DNA of 64,000 nt from Takakia lepidozioides (Eukaryota > Streptophyta > Takakiopsida > Takakiales > Takakiaceae), in contig CM060731.1 of the NCBI GenBank assembly GCA_030704615.1, positions 2,728,001-2,792,000 of the forward strand, in the 5' to 3' direction. Below, in pieces: positions 1 through 12,779 of this stretch. Under the pieces are notes generated by a model. It did not search any database. It was given only the letters and a program-made list of their open reading frames with translations, and had not been told where the DNA came from. The stretch's first letter is position 1. Every line of letters begins with the position of its first letter. Position numbers and translations under genes: made by a program.

Positions 1-3000
1 TTACTCTGGGGCCTCTTCCATGGCACATTGAACATATTGGCCAAGTCTCAAAGCGAACCAAAATCATCTCGATGGCCAATCATCCGTTGAGCCATTGAAT
101 GAATTTTCATTGATCTGATATTAGTCTGGGACCTGTGAGAGGGTGTCTCAAACGTACTAGCAAAGTTTGGAAGCAAACAAAAATGATTTGGATGGGCAAC
201 CATCCGTTCACCCGTTGAATGTATTCCGCTGGATCTGCTATTGCTTTGGGACCTGTTGGACTGTGTTTCGCGTGCTCACGATTTTTTTTTTTCATTTGGT
301 TTTTGAATAGGGCGTGTAATGTAGCCATATGCAACGTGCGTGCCAAATTTGGGAGCGAATATAATTCATTTGGACCCAAAACCACAGTTTCTTCCTTGTT
401 TTGCACTACAAACTTATTTTGTGTTCAACTTCATGCACTCTTCATAGAGAGTTCAGCAATAGTGAGCGAAGAGAACACTTTTTTGGGGGGGCATTTTTTA
501 TTGGTCCAAATTTTGGCGGGGGAGTAGTGGTGGGATGCTGGAAGCCATAGAACAAAATTGAGCCAAAAACAAAATCGATACGTGCCAGAAACCCCCATGA
601 AAGGCAGTGCAAACCTATTTATTGGCTTAAAATTAATTTAAATTCAATTACATTATGGAATGGCTTGGTGTCGATGGGGAGGCAAAAGATTTATTCGTCT
701 GTTGTGTCTCCGCACATGTTCAAGCACATGCGGGCAAAAGAGTGGCTTCAACCACATCCGTTCAATGGGTGCAATAGCCGTGCACGCATAGCAGGATTTC
801 TTTTTCGCAATGAACAAAAACCAGATGACAACTGAACGCCTCATTCGCCCATTGAACGAATTTTGATTGATCTCATATTACACTGGGACCTATCAGAGGG
901 TACATTGAACACACTGGCCAAGTCTCAAAGCAAACGAAAATCATTTGGATGGGCAACCATCCGTCGGCCCATTGAACGAATTTCGATTAATCTCATATTA
1001 CTCTGGGGCCTCTTCCATGGCACATTGAACATACTGGCCAAGTCTCAAAGCGAACCAAAATCATCTCGATGGCCAACCATCCGTTGACCCATTAAATGAA
1101 TTTCGATTGATCTGATATTAGTCCGGGACATCTGAGAGGGTGTCTTGAACGTACTAGCAAAGTTTGGAAGCAAACAAAAATGATTTGGATGGGCAACCAT
1201 CCGTTCACCCGTTGAATGTTTTCCGCTGGATCTGTTATTGCTTTGGGACCTGTTGGACTGTGTTTCGCGTGCGCTCGATTTTTTTTTCATTTGGTTTTTG
1301 AATGGGGCGTGTAATGTAGCCATATGCAACGTGCGTGCCAAATTTGGGAGCGAACATAATTCATTTGGACCCAAAACCACAGTTTTTTCCCTGTTTTGTA
1401 CTTCAAACTTGATTTGTGTTCAACTTCATGCACTCTTCATAGAGAGTTCTGCAATTGATCTCATATTACACTGGGACCTATCAGAGGGTACATTGAACAC
1501 ACTGGCCAAGTCTCAAAGCGAACGAAAATCATTTGGATGGGCAACCATCCGTTGGCCCATTGAACGAATTTTGATTGATCTCATATTACTCTGGGGCCAC
1601 TTCCATGGTACATTGAAGATACTGGCCAAGTCTCAAAGCGAACCAAAATCATTTGGAGGCAAATGATTTATGCGTCTGTTCATTTATTTGTGATTAATCG
1701 TTAATGGTGAAAAGGATAAACCAAAGGTTCCTTGATAAAAAAAAAATTGAATGATTTGAAATTTTGCCAGTATGTTCTACATGCCTCTTACATGGACCGG
1801 ACAAGTATGAGATCAATAAAAAATGGTTCACAGGAGGAACCAATGGTTACTTGATGTGCCAATTTCTGAATGCTTTCAAACTTTGCCATTGCATTGTACA
1901 TGCCCTCTTAAAGGTACCAGACAAAAACCACAACTGAACGTCTCATTGGCCCATCGAACGAATTTTGATTGATCTCATATTACACTGGGACCTATCAGAG
2001 GGTACATTGAACACACTGGCCAAGTCTCAAAGCGAACGAAAATCATTTGGATGGGCAACCATCCGTTGGCCCATTGAACGAATTTTGATTGATCTCATAT
2101 TACTCTGGGGCCTCTTCCATGGTACATTGAACATACTGGCCAAGTCTCAAAGCGAACTAAAATCATTTCGATGGCCAACCATCCGTTGAGCCAACGATTG
2201 AATTTCAATTGATCTGATATTAGTCCGGGACCTGTGAGAGGGTGTCTCGAACGTACTAGCAAAGTTTGGAAGCAAATAGAAATGATTGGATAGGCAACCA
2301 TCCGTTCACCCATTGAATGTATTCTGTTGGATCTATTATTACTTTGGGACCTGTTGGACTGTGTTTCGCGCGCTCATGTTTTTTGTTTCAATCCGTTTTT
2401 GAATGGGGCGTGTAATGACTCCATATGCAACGTGCGTGCCAAATTTGGGATTGATCAAAATTCAATTGGACCCAAAACCACAGTTTCTTGCCCGTTTTGC
2501 ACTTCCATACTTGATTTGTGCTCTACTTCATGCACTCTTCATAGAGAGTTCTGCAATAATGAGCGAAGAGAACATTTTTTTCTTGGGGCATTTTTTATTG
2601 GTCCAAATTTTGGCAGGGGAGTAGCAGTGGGATGCTTGAATCCGCAAAACAAAATTGAGCCAAAAATAAAATCGATACGTGCCAGAAACCCCCAATGAAA
2701 GGCAGTGCAAACATATTTATTGGCTTAAAATTAATTTAAATTCAATTACATTATGGAATGGCTTGGTGTCGATGGGGAGGCAAATGATTTATTCGTCTGT
2801 TGTGTCTCCACACATGTTCAAGCACATGCTGGCAAAGAGGGGCTTCAACCATATCCGTTCAATGGGTGCAATAGCCGTGCACGCATTGGAGGATTTTTTT
2901 CTTCGCAATGAACAAAAATCAGATGACAACTGAACGCCTCATTGGCCCATTGAACGAATTTCAATTGATCTCATATTACACTGGGACCTATCATAGGGTA

Positions 3001-3600
3001 GATTGAACACACTTGCCAAGTCTCAAAGTGAACGAAAATCATTTGGATGGGCAACCATCCGTTGGCCCATTGAACGAATTTTGATTGATCTCATACTACT
3101 CTAGGGCCTCTTCCATGGTACATTGAATATCCTGGCCAAGTCTCAAAGCGAACCAAAATCATTTGGAGGCAAATGATTTATTCGTCTGTTCATTTATTCG
3201 TGATTAATCGTTAATGGTGAAAAGGATAAACCAAAGGTTCCTTGATAAAAAAAAATTTGAATGATTTGAAATTTTGCCAGTATGTTCTACATGCCTCTTA
3301 CATGAACCGGACAAGTATGAGATCAATAAAAAATGGTTCACATGAGGAACCAATGGTTACTTGATGTGTCAATTTCTGAATGCTTTCAAACTTTGTCATT
3401 GCATTGTACATGCCCTCTTAAAGGTACCGGACAAGTATGAGTTCAATTTAAAATATTGCAATGGGTGAACCCATGGTATCTTCATTCAGCAATTTTTGAT
3501 TGTTTTGAAACTTTGCCAGTATATTGTACATGCCGTCAAACAGATACCGAACAAGTATGAGGTCATTTAAAAATGGTTCAAAGGATGAACCTCGTATTTC
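1..3600. repeat. 120-bp tandem repeat block, copy 1
   Basis: Direct repeats with a period of exactly 120 bp: the motif tctcatatta and its variants recur at 871, 991, 1111 and 1231. Each unit also carries forms of caaccatccgttggccca and ggccaagtctcaaagcgaa. The units are grouped into a higher-order repeat of about 1 kb, since the ttgggacctgttggactgtg segment recurs near 240, 1238 and 2340. The block follows the 3' end of the RING gene, as the equivalent blocks at 28560-30990 and 46060-47740 do. Long ORFs across it exist only because 120 is divisible by three. Confidence 0.85.
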
Positions 3601-3688
3601 CAAAAATTACGTAGACTATACAGTGGGTTGCACATTTAAGTTTTCGCAACCTGAGACCTTTGGCCTACTCCCTACGTTTCTAGCCTTT

Positions 3689-6221
3689 TTAGTCATCTTC
3701 ATCTAGATTTATTACTTCGCTGTCGTCATCTCCAGATGTTGATGAAGATGCTCCGGGTGTAGAGGACGTGCCTCCACCAGTACGGAGAGCTCGAGCCTGG
3801 GCTCAAGTGGTCAAAGATGGACCCAGTGTTGCGTGGTCCACCCTTGCTATCATGCGTAGCGTTCTAGGCGAGTGCTGACTCTCTTTCACATTTGCCAGAG
3901 CCGGGTGTGTCGCTCTTGCTACGGCGGCATGCAATTTTTCAATTAAATCTGATATGTTTGGAAGTGGCAAGAACACCCCTGGAATAGGGGCAACTTGGTC
4001 ACGCCATGTGTTCTGCCAATACTTTATAACACTCGTGATGGCAGCCTTGAAATTGTCCAACACCTCCTCCTGCTGGGGGTCTCTGCGCAACTCTGGAAGA
4101 AATGGCCCATCATCCCGACGAGGCACCCAGTACGTCTCATTCATATCCTCCCAACGGATGCTAGCGGCCTCCAACTCCCTCAGAAATAGGTCTCTCCCAA
4201 TCGGTTCGCGATTGTATGGGTCGTTTTCCGCTGGCACCCACGGATCCTCAAGCAGTCGAAAGAATCTTTGTCTGGTACAGCTCCAATGCCCTCCCAAGTT
4301 CCGGCAAAAAAACTCCCTTTGGACTGGGTCCCATATGCCTCTAGCACGCATGGTTATTTCCCAGTTGGATGTCACCCAAAAGCTCACCGGATCTTTAACC
4401 CTAGTTAACGTCTTCGCATCCAAGGCGTGCATCTCTCTTTGAGCATCCCATGTCATTGTCTCCCCCCAGTGCTGCCAATTTAAAAAATCGTAAGGCGATA
4501 CATCCAATGGCATGTTGTACCGGTTGTACTCGTATCCCGTGGGCATATTGTCTTGCAACCCAAACAACTCGTAGAAACGTCGATGGATTGGTCCACGACA
4601 GTCAGGGCATTGGCTGGCTCGCATGGCTGCCGATATGAGACATGTGGGATGGAACAAATGGCCACATGAACCAAGCATATAGCCTCCCTCCGGTCCATAA
4701 GGGTTTAGACACATTGTGCACACCGTACCATCTGTTACCCATGACGCTGGATTGCTCTGTGGTATCCACGTCCGTTTATCCTCATTAATGTAGGATGACA
4801 TCCTCGGCCTGGTGTCCCACTCTTCCTCTACTTCCAAATTCCCAGTTTATGCTGTTATTGGTATCGGAAATTGTATGCACATAGTGCTCAAACATGACAT
4901 GCACATCACCCCATGTGATGAATCTAGTGTACTTCGACGTGAATACATCACGCACAGTGTCGTGCCTTTGCAAATTAGCATAGATGCTATCTACGCTTCG
5001 ATTCGACAAACGTGCTGCACGTTGGAGGGAGGACAACGCTTCTTCTATCCGTGTTTCCCGCGATGCTAGATGGCTCGCCCATGTCACCCAATTCCGCCAA
5101 TTCCCCTTCAACCATGGCCACGATCGGATTTGCATGGCATTTGAGTACCAATATGCAACAGCCTTAGCTTGCTCGCGTTCCCCCACAAGCTGCTCTAATT
5201 CCTGTTCTTAGGCCGATGTAATTTGCACGGCTGAACATTCCTCAGTTTCCACTATGGGATCCTTCCCTTTTCTTGCCCTCTCCGCCGCAAGTCTTTCTTC
5301 CTCAACCCTCGCCGGGTCCAGTTCAGACGTTTGCACTTCATTCCCATGCCCGATTGAGTCAACCCCGTCGATGACGCGGTCAATGTCCATTGGTGGCATA
5401 TTCAAACGCGCCAATATGTCTTGCTAGTTGGTGATTGGCCTCGGGTCCTGAAGCACACCGCGTACACTGTCGAGAGTCCCCAACCCCATTCTTTCTAGCA
5501 ACTTCGCTAGTTGCCACCGTTGCAAATGAACAATGTCTTGCAGGTCTTTGATGTGCTGTTCATGTGCGGCCAACTGTTCCTCCAACGGAGAGCGTACCTC
5601 GCCCCCCTCCACCTCAGACGTTGAAGGCCCGGCTGCGGAGACCTGTTGCGGCGTATAATCTGGAGGTTGGTCTGCATTTCCTCCTTCTTCCACCTCGTCA
5701 TTTCCATCGAACCGTATGATGTCCTGCCCCTGACGTATATACAAGTATGGGATATCAGAGAACATATATAGTCTAGTACGCTGTCTCACAGTGGCAGTTT
5801 ACCAATCCACCGGTCGCAATAAAATCAACTCTGTGTACAACATGGCCGCAAATAAATACGGGACCTTATTGTTGACGAGCAGTTGACCCCACAATGTTGT
5901 ATGTACCTCCTCTGCCTTGTGGCGGAAATGCGGGTTGGCGCAGGAATGAAAGTTAGCTTGATTTTGTTTGGTTTGTGGATCATGCCTATCTCTGGGCCAC
6001 AAACGATTTATGTGACACCAGTCCACAAATTTCCTGCAGTCACCAAGTGACCACCGCTGCCCCAACTTCCAAACTTCCCAACCTGGTTCCACAAGAATGT
6101 TGGGGTCATTGTATATGTCGCAACGAAGTTCGCGCCTGACCCCTTTTGGTTTTTTTTTGGGAGGTCCAGGTTCATTATCGTCATCCCTGGGATGACCTCC
6201 TCTGTCTTCCTCCTCCGCCAT
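3689..6221 (-). pseudogene. RING-H2 finger protein gene of hAT-like element, copy 1, broken
   Basis: Reading leftward from the ATG at 6221, the product has a charged N-terminus (MAEEEDRGGHPRDDD), a conserved block with DCRKFVDWCHINRLWP, a short coiled-coil stretch (EEQLAAHEQHIKDLQDI), and a C3H2C3 RING with CTMC, CGHLFHPTC and CPDC, followed by a conserved region beginning RRFYELFGLQDN. A RING-H2 suggests an E3 ubiquitin ligase; substrate and partners are unknown. The gene is broken by in-frame stops near 5797, 5424 and 5208, a one-base insertion near 4835, and a TGA at 3803 where the outer copy lineage would be expected to read CGA. After that stop the same frame stays open to 3689 and ends in an acidic tail (GDDDSEVINLDEDD). 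It is very similar to 43657-46060 and more distant from 31417-33755. No match outside this element family was recognised. Confidence 0.75.
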
Positions 6222-6574
6222 TTATGGCTTTGGCTTACTCCTACTCGACAGGTGTTTGCTAAGAAAAATGCTCTCCCAACCCTCCTAAATCGTACCTAAT
6301 CCTACTCCCTAATGAATCCTCCCCAAGTACTAGAGGCACGTGTCACTCCCTCGGCAGTTCTAAGTAATATGACGCAATATGAAAAAAACGTGGGTGCTAG
6401 AGGAGGGCTTCCCAGGAGGTACTCAACATCGATTTCGTAGAATCCAACGGCCCAAAATACCCCCCACCCAACCAATAGTACCCCTCTCCACTTGGACTCA
6501 ATGACAAAGAATGCAACATCCCATCGCCCACCAAGTCCTAGTGTGGAGAAAAGTGAGGGAGAGAATGGCCTCCA

Positions 6575-6590
6575 AGGCCTTATAAGCCCC
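6575..6590 (-). promoter_or_regulatory. TATA box of RING gene, copy 1
   Basis: On the minus strand, gggggcttataaggcc lies about 360 bp upstream of the RING ATG and just downstream of the palindromic array. The same layout recurs at 43271 and 34050 in the other copies. Confidence 0.55.
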
Positions 6591-6639
6591 CCTCCACACT
6601 CGGGGCGCGCGCTGTCATCATGACTGCGCATGCTAGTAA

Positions 6640-7430
6640 TAGTTGCGACCGCCAGCAGGGGTGGTCGCATATTTTTTTCTTTTATTTATTATGTGCGACC
6701 ACCAGCAGGGGGGTGGTCGCAGAATTTTTATTTTTTTTAATAGGTGGGGGTGGTCGCAAATTTGTTTATGTTTTTTAATGGGTGCGACTTCCAGCAAGGG
6801 GGTGGTCGCAGATGTTTTTTTTTTTAAGCAGCAGGGAGGTGGTCGCATAATGTTTTTTTTAAAATAGGCGCGACCACCAGCAGAGGTGTGGTCGCAGAGA
6901 TTTTGTTTAAGGTGCGACCACCACCTGCTGGTGGTCGCACTATTTTCCTTTTCTTTAATAGATGCGACCACCAGCAGGGGGGTGGTCGTAGGGGGGTGGT
7001 CGCATAATTTTCCGATTTTTTAATATCTACCAACAGTCAGTAGCCAGGTCAGTAGCTCAGTTGGTTAAGTGCACTGAGTGCGACCCGGACGATTCTGGGG
7101 TCAAATCTTGCTACTTGATGGGTGTGGTATGGTTTGTGTGTGGTGCCCCATTCCTACGCCTCTTGGCACATAAATGAAAGAGGTTATTTTCTCCTCTCAC
7201 TACTAAGGGGCATGATTTGTGAGCTGTCGCTCCTAGGTGTTTCCCAAAATAAAATAAAATAAAATCTGCGACCACCAGCAGGGATAATCAATAAATCAGT
7301 AAATAGGTGCGACTACGGGCAGGGGGGTGGTCGCAACATTTTTCTTTTATTTTAACAGTTGCGACGACCGCTACTGGTGGTCACACAACTGTTTTTTTTT
7401 AAATAGGTGCGACCACCAGGAGGTTCAACC
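6640..7430. repeat. Palindromic array (GCGACCACC type), copy 1
   Basis: A run of units in which GCGACCACC is followed by a short spacer (often agcaggggg or a variant) and GGTGGTCGC, separated by A/T-rich linkers. Each unit could fold into a GC-rich hairpin. The array is split by a SINE at about 7046-7266. It lies between the RING promoter and the transposase remnant, matching 42085-43190 in the outer copy. Confidence 0.8.
7046..7266 (+). mobile_element. tRNA-derived SINE
   Basis: The head carries a Pol III box A (tagctcagttgg, 7053-7064) and a box B-like gggtcaaatct (7098-7108), spaced as in a tRNA. A short unrelated body follows and the element ends in an aaaat-repeat tail. The tRNA-like head has decayed acceptor pairing, so it is not called as a tRNA gene. 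The same SINE lies at the same place in the outer copy (42650-42868), so it was inserted before the two copies separated. Confidence 0.7.
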
Positions 7431-7736
7431 TCTGTATGTATGTTTGGAGAGGCAGATGAAAAGCACATGTATCGACTCCCCATAGATTTGTGAAGGGGAA
7501 GATGAATGTTGGGAGCTGCACCTGGCTTTTGTGGCTTTCGAAACCATAAAAAGAAATCAACAATGTAAAAGTAATGACGAAACACAAACACACGCACAAC
7601 CACCAAACCCTTTATTGGGTACACATATTCCATCATTTTTATTTCCGTACACGTTGCATGTACCCAAACTGAAACATGGATATCCATGGAAACATACTAC
7701 ATATCATGTGACAGGTCACAAAAGTTATAGCTGTAC

Positions 7737-8135
7737 CTAATTCCGTCTGCCACGACGACGATGGTATGATCTCACGTCTAGTACAAAATCTTCGTTCCCA
7801 CTCACTTTACCCCCGTTCCCATGATCAGTGCTAGAATCATGATCTCCATCTGTTCTTTCGTTTCCAGAGGCAACTAGCCGTTGGACCTGTAGTCGTCCTC
7901 GGACTACGTTCAGTTGTCTCTTTGGTCGATTTCCACTCCTATCATGATTACCATCTAGGGTATCAGGCCTGTTCACAGGTCGGTCACCAACAAAAAGTTG
8001 TACAATTCTCTGCCGTTTCTGGGCTTGTTCCGGATTTCGTGGTGGCCTTGGAGCAAGTCTAACCATGTTAGATACATTGTCCGGGCACACTTGGACAATT
8101 TTATCAGCTCCAATTTTATCGATGTAACTCGTCAA
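7737..8135 (-). pseudogene. hAT transposase remnant, internally deleted (copy 1)
   Basis: The ORF joins a piece resembling the DUF659 core (YIDKIGADKIVQVCPDN, compare FIKQVGSDRIVQIYTDN in the inner transposase) directly to the proline-rich and basic C-terminal tail (PRPPRNPEQAQKRQRIVQ, then RSYHRRRGRRN before the stop). The missing middle holds most of the catalytic region and the hATC dimerisation domain, so it cannot be a working transposase. The tail is nearly the same as 14881-15246 and 41701-41773. Confidence 0.7.
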
Positions 8136-8139
8136 GCTA

Positions 8140-9055
8140 AACCTCAGCTTGCCTCACAGTATGGAGATGTCATATGCGCTGCTACCTTCAAAGACGTTCT
8201 TGTGGCATTTCATATATTTCTACCGTCACTATATACTTCTTCGATTAGATGTTGCATTATGGTTATTTCTTAGCAATTTGTTGAATCTGAACCTCTCTCA
8301 TCATCTCTACTATTTGCCAATGTTCTATCATTGCCGCTGTCAATTTAGGTCTATAAACCCCGATGAAATCAAACGACATCCACTCACGCACACAATAAAC
8401 CCATCCAGATTTAACTTACAACAGATTATCTGGCAGAAAAAATGCGCTCTTGTAACTCCTCTCTACTTGGTGACGTTTCTCGTCTCCTGATCAGCGGATG
8501 CCCTTGAAAACTTGAGAACCACAAATCTGAAGCAAAAACAGAAACCTCTGTTTCTGTCTCCACTCCCCAGGGAAAATAGTACTCATGTACGCCTTGAAGG
8601 CCCCCTGCTTCAAAGACAAAAACCACACCAGAGTGATCTATGGCTGAAATAAAGTCATTATACTCGACTTATGGCGACACGAAGGCAGGCGTACACACAT
8701 AGCGGGGGAGGAAGCAGCACATTCCAGGCCCTGGGACACACATCTCTGTCAAAAAAATGAGAGAAGGAAGAATTTTCTGATCAGCAGAGACAGAACAAGT
8801 TCCTACGCAATTTGAATGCCGAGAGATGCAACAGGGATGCCCTCAGATAAGAGAAAAAAATAGCATGACACTCATAGGCAAGCAACAAGGCAAGGCGAAC
8901 CCTGAGGCTGGTTAGAAGTTAGCCGCGGTTTCGCTAAAAATAGTTAATCCGAGAGCCAAAAATCATCTCCAGCACTACGTGTTGAATTCTGGGTGGCTGG
9001 GTTTTTCCTTCGGGATCTCACTCCAAGTCTTGAGATGTGGAGAACCACAAAGCTG
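8140..9055. other. Intergenic, no gene recognised
   Basis: About 900 bp between the hAT-derived element and the ribosomal protein gene. Only short ORFs without recognisable similarity are present on either strand. The right end probably contains the RPL35A promoter. Confidence 0.5.
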
Positions 9056-9059
9056 GCCG

Positions 9060-9068
9060 AAACCCTAA
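9060..9068 (+). promoter_or_regulatory. telo-box upstream of RPL35A
   Basis: AAACCCTAA lies 47 bp before the ATG and is followed by a pyrimidine-rich stretch (ttgtttctctttctgcgctt). Telo-boxes near the transcription start are characteristic of plant ribosomal protein and translation genes. Confidence 0.7.
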
Positions 9069-9114
9069 AGTTGTTTCTCTTTCTGCGCTTGCGGCGGATA
9101 ACCGAAGGACGGCC

Positions 9115-10338
9115 ATGGTGGAACGCAAGGGAGAGCGCGTCAGGTGACTTCTTCCTCCTCTGCCTTGATGGTTTTGGCCCTCCATGACTGTTAGATGTTC
9201 CGATTGCACTTTCTTCTGGCAACTGAATTATTGTGCGCTCTCTTTGTGGACATTTCTTGTCTTCTCCTTGGTCTTTTTTTTATTTCTCTATGACTGTTTG
9301 ATGTCAAGTTCTTTGGCTGTTGCTATGTCATGCAAGTGCAGGGAGTTTGGTTGGGCATTTGACAGAGGTTTATCTCCCTTTTTTATGTGATGTTGTCATG
9401 CCTCACACATGCACACATTGTCAGTTAATGTAGGTGTGAAGTTAGACTGAAAGGATTTTGGTCAAGGAAAGACTGCCAATAGAGTTTCCTACTTATTTCG
9501 CGACCCTGTCAAAAGGAGGCTTGAAGAGAAGCAGTCATTATCTATGGTGAAAGTTGCATTTCTGCCATCCTTCTGAAGGGTTGGGCCAGAGACTGATGAG
9601 ACTAGATGTTCACGTCACTTCAGCATTTCTGAGAGATCGACGTAGGTATTTGCAATATTATTTCCTTGTTGGAGGATCCATGCCGTAGTTTCGTGCAGTG
9701 TTCTTATCCGTGCCTGGGGCGTTTTGTGCAGGTTGTATGTCCGTGGAATCATTCTTGGGTACCGAAGGTGTGTGAGTGTCTCTTGCTGTCGCATTTGGAA
9801 GCAGTCAGATCTTGTTGCTACTTTGTGACATCGTGCTGGGCATTGTCTTCTATTCACAATTAGGAGTTTTAATATGGCTTGTGTTCTCTTCCTTACAAAG
9901 TGATGGCTATGCAGGTCAAAATCTAACCAGTACCCAAGTACATCGCTCCTGCAAATTGAAGGTGTGAACACACCAGAGGAAGTCAAATGGTACCTTGGGA
10001 AGAGGCTAGCTTATGTCTACAAAGCTAAGACCAAAAGGAATGGATCTCTTTACCGATGTATCTGGGGAAAGGTGGCTCGGCCTCATGGCAACAGTGGCAT
10101 TGTTCGTGCTAGGTTCCGCAAGAATCTCCCTCCGGCTTCCTTGGTATTCGATTTTACCCCATCATTATTTATTGATCAAGTGTTTTGGATATGCATCTCC
10201 AAGACTAAAACCTCAATTTACTATGTGGAACGTTTCAGCTGAATGGATACATTTTGTGACATTACTGGTCCTAAGTACATTATTTTTGTGCCATAGGGTG
10301 CGAGAGTGAGGGTGTTCATGTATCCAAGCCGCATCTAA
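9115..10338 (+). CDS. RPL35A: 60S ribosomal protein L35A (eL33), four exons
   Basis: Exons at 9115-9143, 9732-9767, 9915-10143 and 10297-10338 join in frame, each with GT donor and AG acceptor, to a 111-residue protein, the usual length for this family. Exon 1 gives [10 protein letters not shown]; exon 2 gives [12 protein letters not shown]; exon 3 carries [20 protein letters not shown] and the hallmark [20 protein letters not shown]; exon 4 gives [13 protein letters not shown]. The protein is a structural component of the large ribosomal subunit. The first two junctions split an Arg codon (AG|G) and the last is in phase 0. No disabling change is visible. It is the only apparently complete host gene in the window and sits between two oppositely oriented copies of the hAT-like element. 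The N-terminus is shorter than the typical plant form, so exon 1 is the least certain part. Confidence 0.92.
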
Positions 10339-10339
10339 G

Positions 10340-12740
10340 CTGGTGAGTTCTGTGACAATGCTTGAAATTTTGGAGAGATACTGTAGTTTGAAATTCTTGG
10401 ATGCTTAATGTTGATTTCCAGGCTTAAAGTCGGTGGGGAGTTATAACAGCTCGGCACTGTTATTCCGGACATAGTTGCTTCGTACTCTTACATTGAATCT
10501 CTAAGTCATGAGACAACATTCTTTCTGGTTCCGTTCCTCTTTTTATTGTTTCTTCTTTCGTGTTACTTCCTTGATGTTTATCGCGGTGCCCATGTTTTCG
10601 CCTTCTGATGGTTCTTCCTTGGATTAGCTATCTCATTTACCTTCGGTTGTCAGATGCGAGTTCACAGTTTACTCGGCTCTCACATGGTCCTATATAACCC
10701 GTACTTCGGCTGCCGGGCCTGTTGGACATGGAGTAGTGGTGTACACTTTAGCTGTTTTGTAGCTGCAGTATTTAACTGGCTGCTTGTGTTTTGTATAGAT
10801 TATATTGCACAAGCAGGTATACCAGGACTTGTGGGAAGAGTAAGGTTTTGAAAACTGGGCTCTACAATTTGGTGGAGTTTGAATGGACATCCTTTTAGAA
10901 AAAGTCCCACATATGAGTGTCTTTGAGCTAAACTCAGAAAATAATTGAACTCCAATGTTGAGACATGCACTTTCAAATTTGTAACCTCAGCCTAGGTTGA
11001 AAGGAGGGGTTCAAAGGCCTGCGCACCTTTCCATGCAGCAGGTGCTTACGCAGCTAGGGGGGCTTGTGTGATAGGCTGTACTGACAGGGCAAGCGCATCA
11101 GCCATTACTAATGAGGTGTAGTTGGTACACATGCGTAAGTTCTGGCACGTGCCAGTTCATGTGGTAAATCGCCCTGTGAACAGCCAACTCGCCATATTGT
11201 GTGGAGGTTTGGCTGGAAGTAGTACCCTTAAACAGGTCACAGGCACATTGCAAGAAAGTTCAGAGGTCCTTTGGACCGGATTTCTCCCTCTGTTATGTCT
11301 GAAGACGGGCTCACCCGTCCTCATGGGAAGCTGCTCTGAACTTGTGGCTTATTCAGCTAAAGGATAAAATCACTTGTTCTCACACTCTGAACCTGTCTTG
11401 AAGGTATATGATAAACTTTGGCAGTAGTATATGGCACCGTGCAGTAACTAGTTGTGCTGGGAACAGGTAGTAAACAATTGATGGTTTCGCGAGTAGTGCA
11501 TCCCCATTGCATAGAAAAGTAACAATCTATAAGGATGACTTTTTGTTGATACAACCTTCAGGCAAGAGTAAGCATCTGGCATGGCTCGGGGAAATATGAC
11601 CTATGGCATAGTAAAGTGGCAGTCTAAAGGATCAGTTTTTGCTTATATAACCTTTTTGGCTCCTTGAGTAGAAGTGATGGTTGCTTGTCACTACCACACA
11701 TGTTCTTCTTCTTGGTCCATGGATTGGTGAGAGACAATCACCAAGCCATACCGCCATTCTCTGTGAGTTAAATATCAATATGAATCCTTGTTGTTATGTG
11801 TGTATAAAGCCCTTTTTTTTCTTTTGCCTGCCTCTGTTTTTCTTCTTTGCTGTTTGTTTCTTGTTTTCTCTTCTGAAAATCACTCTTAACCATAGATCAG
11901 ATCTTCTCGGTACATTTTTGGTTACCATCAATTGGCTATATGTATAGATCTCGATACTTATGAGGATATTGATATAATAGATAGAAATCTTTGAGATCTT
12001 CTCCTATATCAACCATTCTGATACAAGTTCAATCTTGCAGGACATGGATGGGTCACGGACTCTAGGAGAGGGACCTGGGATTGGAAGAAGCTGTTTATGG
12101 TTGGCGCCAGCAGATATTTCTGCTTGTCCTCAGAGAGGAACAAATATTGTGAGGAGTGCGTGGATGTCATCACCCTCTTTGTGGGAGCAGATATTTCTGC
12201 TTGTCCTCAGTGAGGAACAAATATTGAGAGGACTATATGCATGTCATCACCCTCTTGATCTTGTAATAGAGCCTTTAATTTGGGAGGTTTCAATGTGCTG
12301 TGCTGCTTTTTTCAGTTGGTTTGGCTTGTGTTGGAGCTGCTATGATTCAATTCTTTTTGGAGTGGTAACTCTTTGGATTACAGCTTCCAACTTAGCTAAG
12401 CGTATGCTCAGTCAATTCACAAGTGTTCTCTGCAAACCCAGCGTATATCTTGGTGTGGAATACTTGCTACATTTTCAGGCAGTAATAAAAGATGGGTTTA
12501 GGCTGTTATGAAAGAACTGGCAGGAACGAGGATGAAGTTATCTGGAGTAGATAAGATAAAGATAAAGTTTCTTTAATGTCCAGTGAATTTACAGAGCCTA
12601 CTGCTCAACACTCAGGCCATGGAGGGCCCAATGGACGGTCTGTTGAATGATGGAAAATATTCATGAATGGAGGATGCATGAATACAGTGTAGACGAATGC
12701 ACAATGGATATGACATGAGTGTGTGGTGTTTGTGGGATGG
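10340..12740. other. Non-coding stretch downstream of RPL35A
   Basis: The start must contain the RPL35A 3' untranslated region. The rest has only short ORFs without recognisable domains. One local direct duplication of about 77 bp is described separately. Confidence 0.45.
12110..12262. repeat. Two-copy direct duplication (about 77 bp)
   Basis: The segment beginning gcagatatttctgcttgtcc at about 12110 recurs at about 12187, and both copies run on to a shared gtcatcaccctctt. It is a simple tandem duplication with a few differences. Confidence 0.7.
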
Positions 12741-12779
12741 ATTCATGAAGATTGCCATTTCATTCTAAGTGGATTCTTT

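Noticed and set aside
863-2189. Open frames of 60-140 codons across the 120-bp repeats (40-residue repeating peptides)
   Set aside because: The frames stay open only because the unit length is a multiple of three; ORFs appear on both strands of every block with no conserved start and no recognisable domain.
6633-7033. Overlapping ORFs rich in ATTP and WWSH motifs
   Set aside because: They are translations of the palindromic GCGACCACC array.
7046-7118. Functional tRNA gene
   Set aside because: Boxes A and B are present, but acceptor-stem pairing is poor and the sequence runs into a SINE body and A-rich tail; the same unit is found at 42650-42868.
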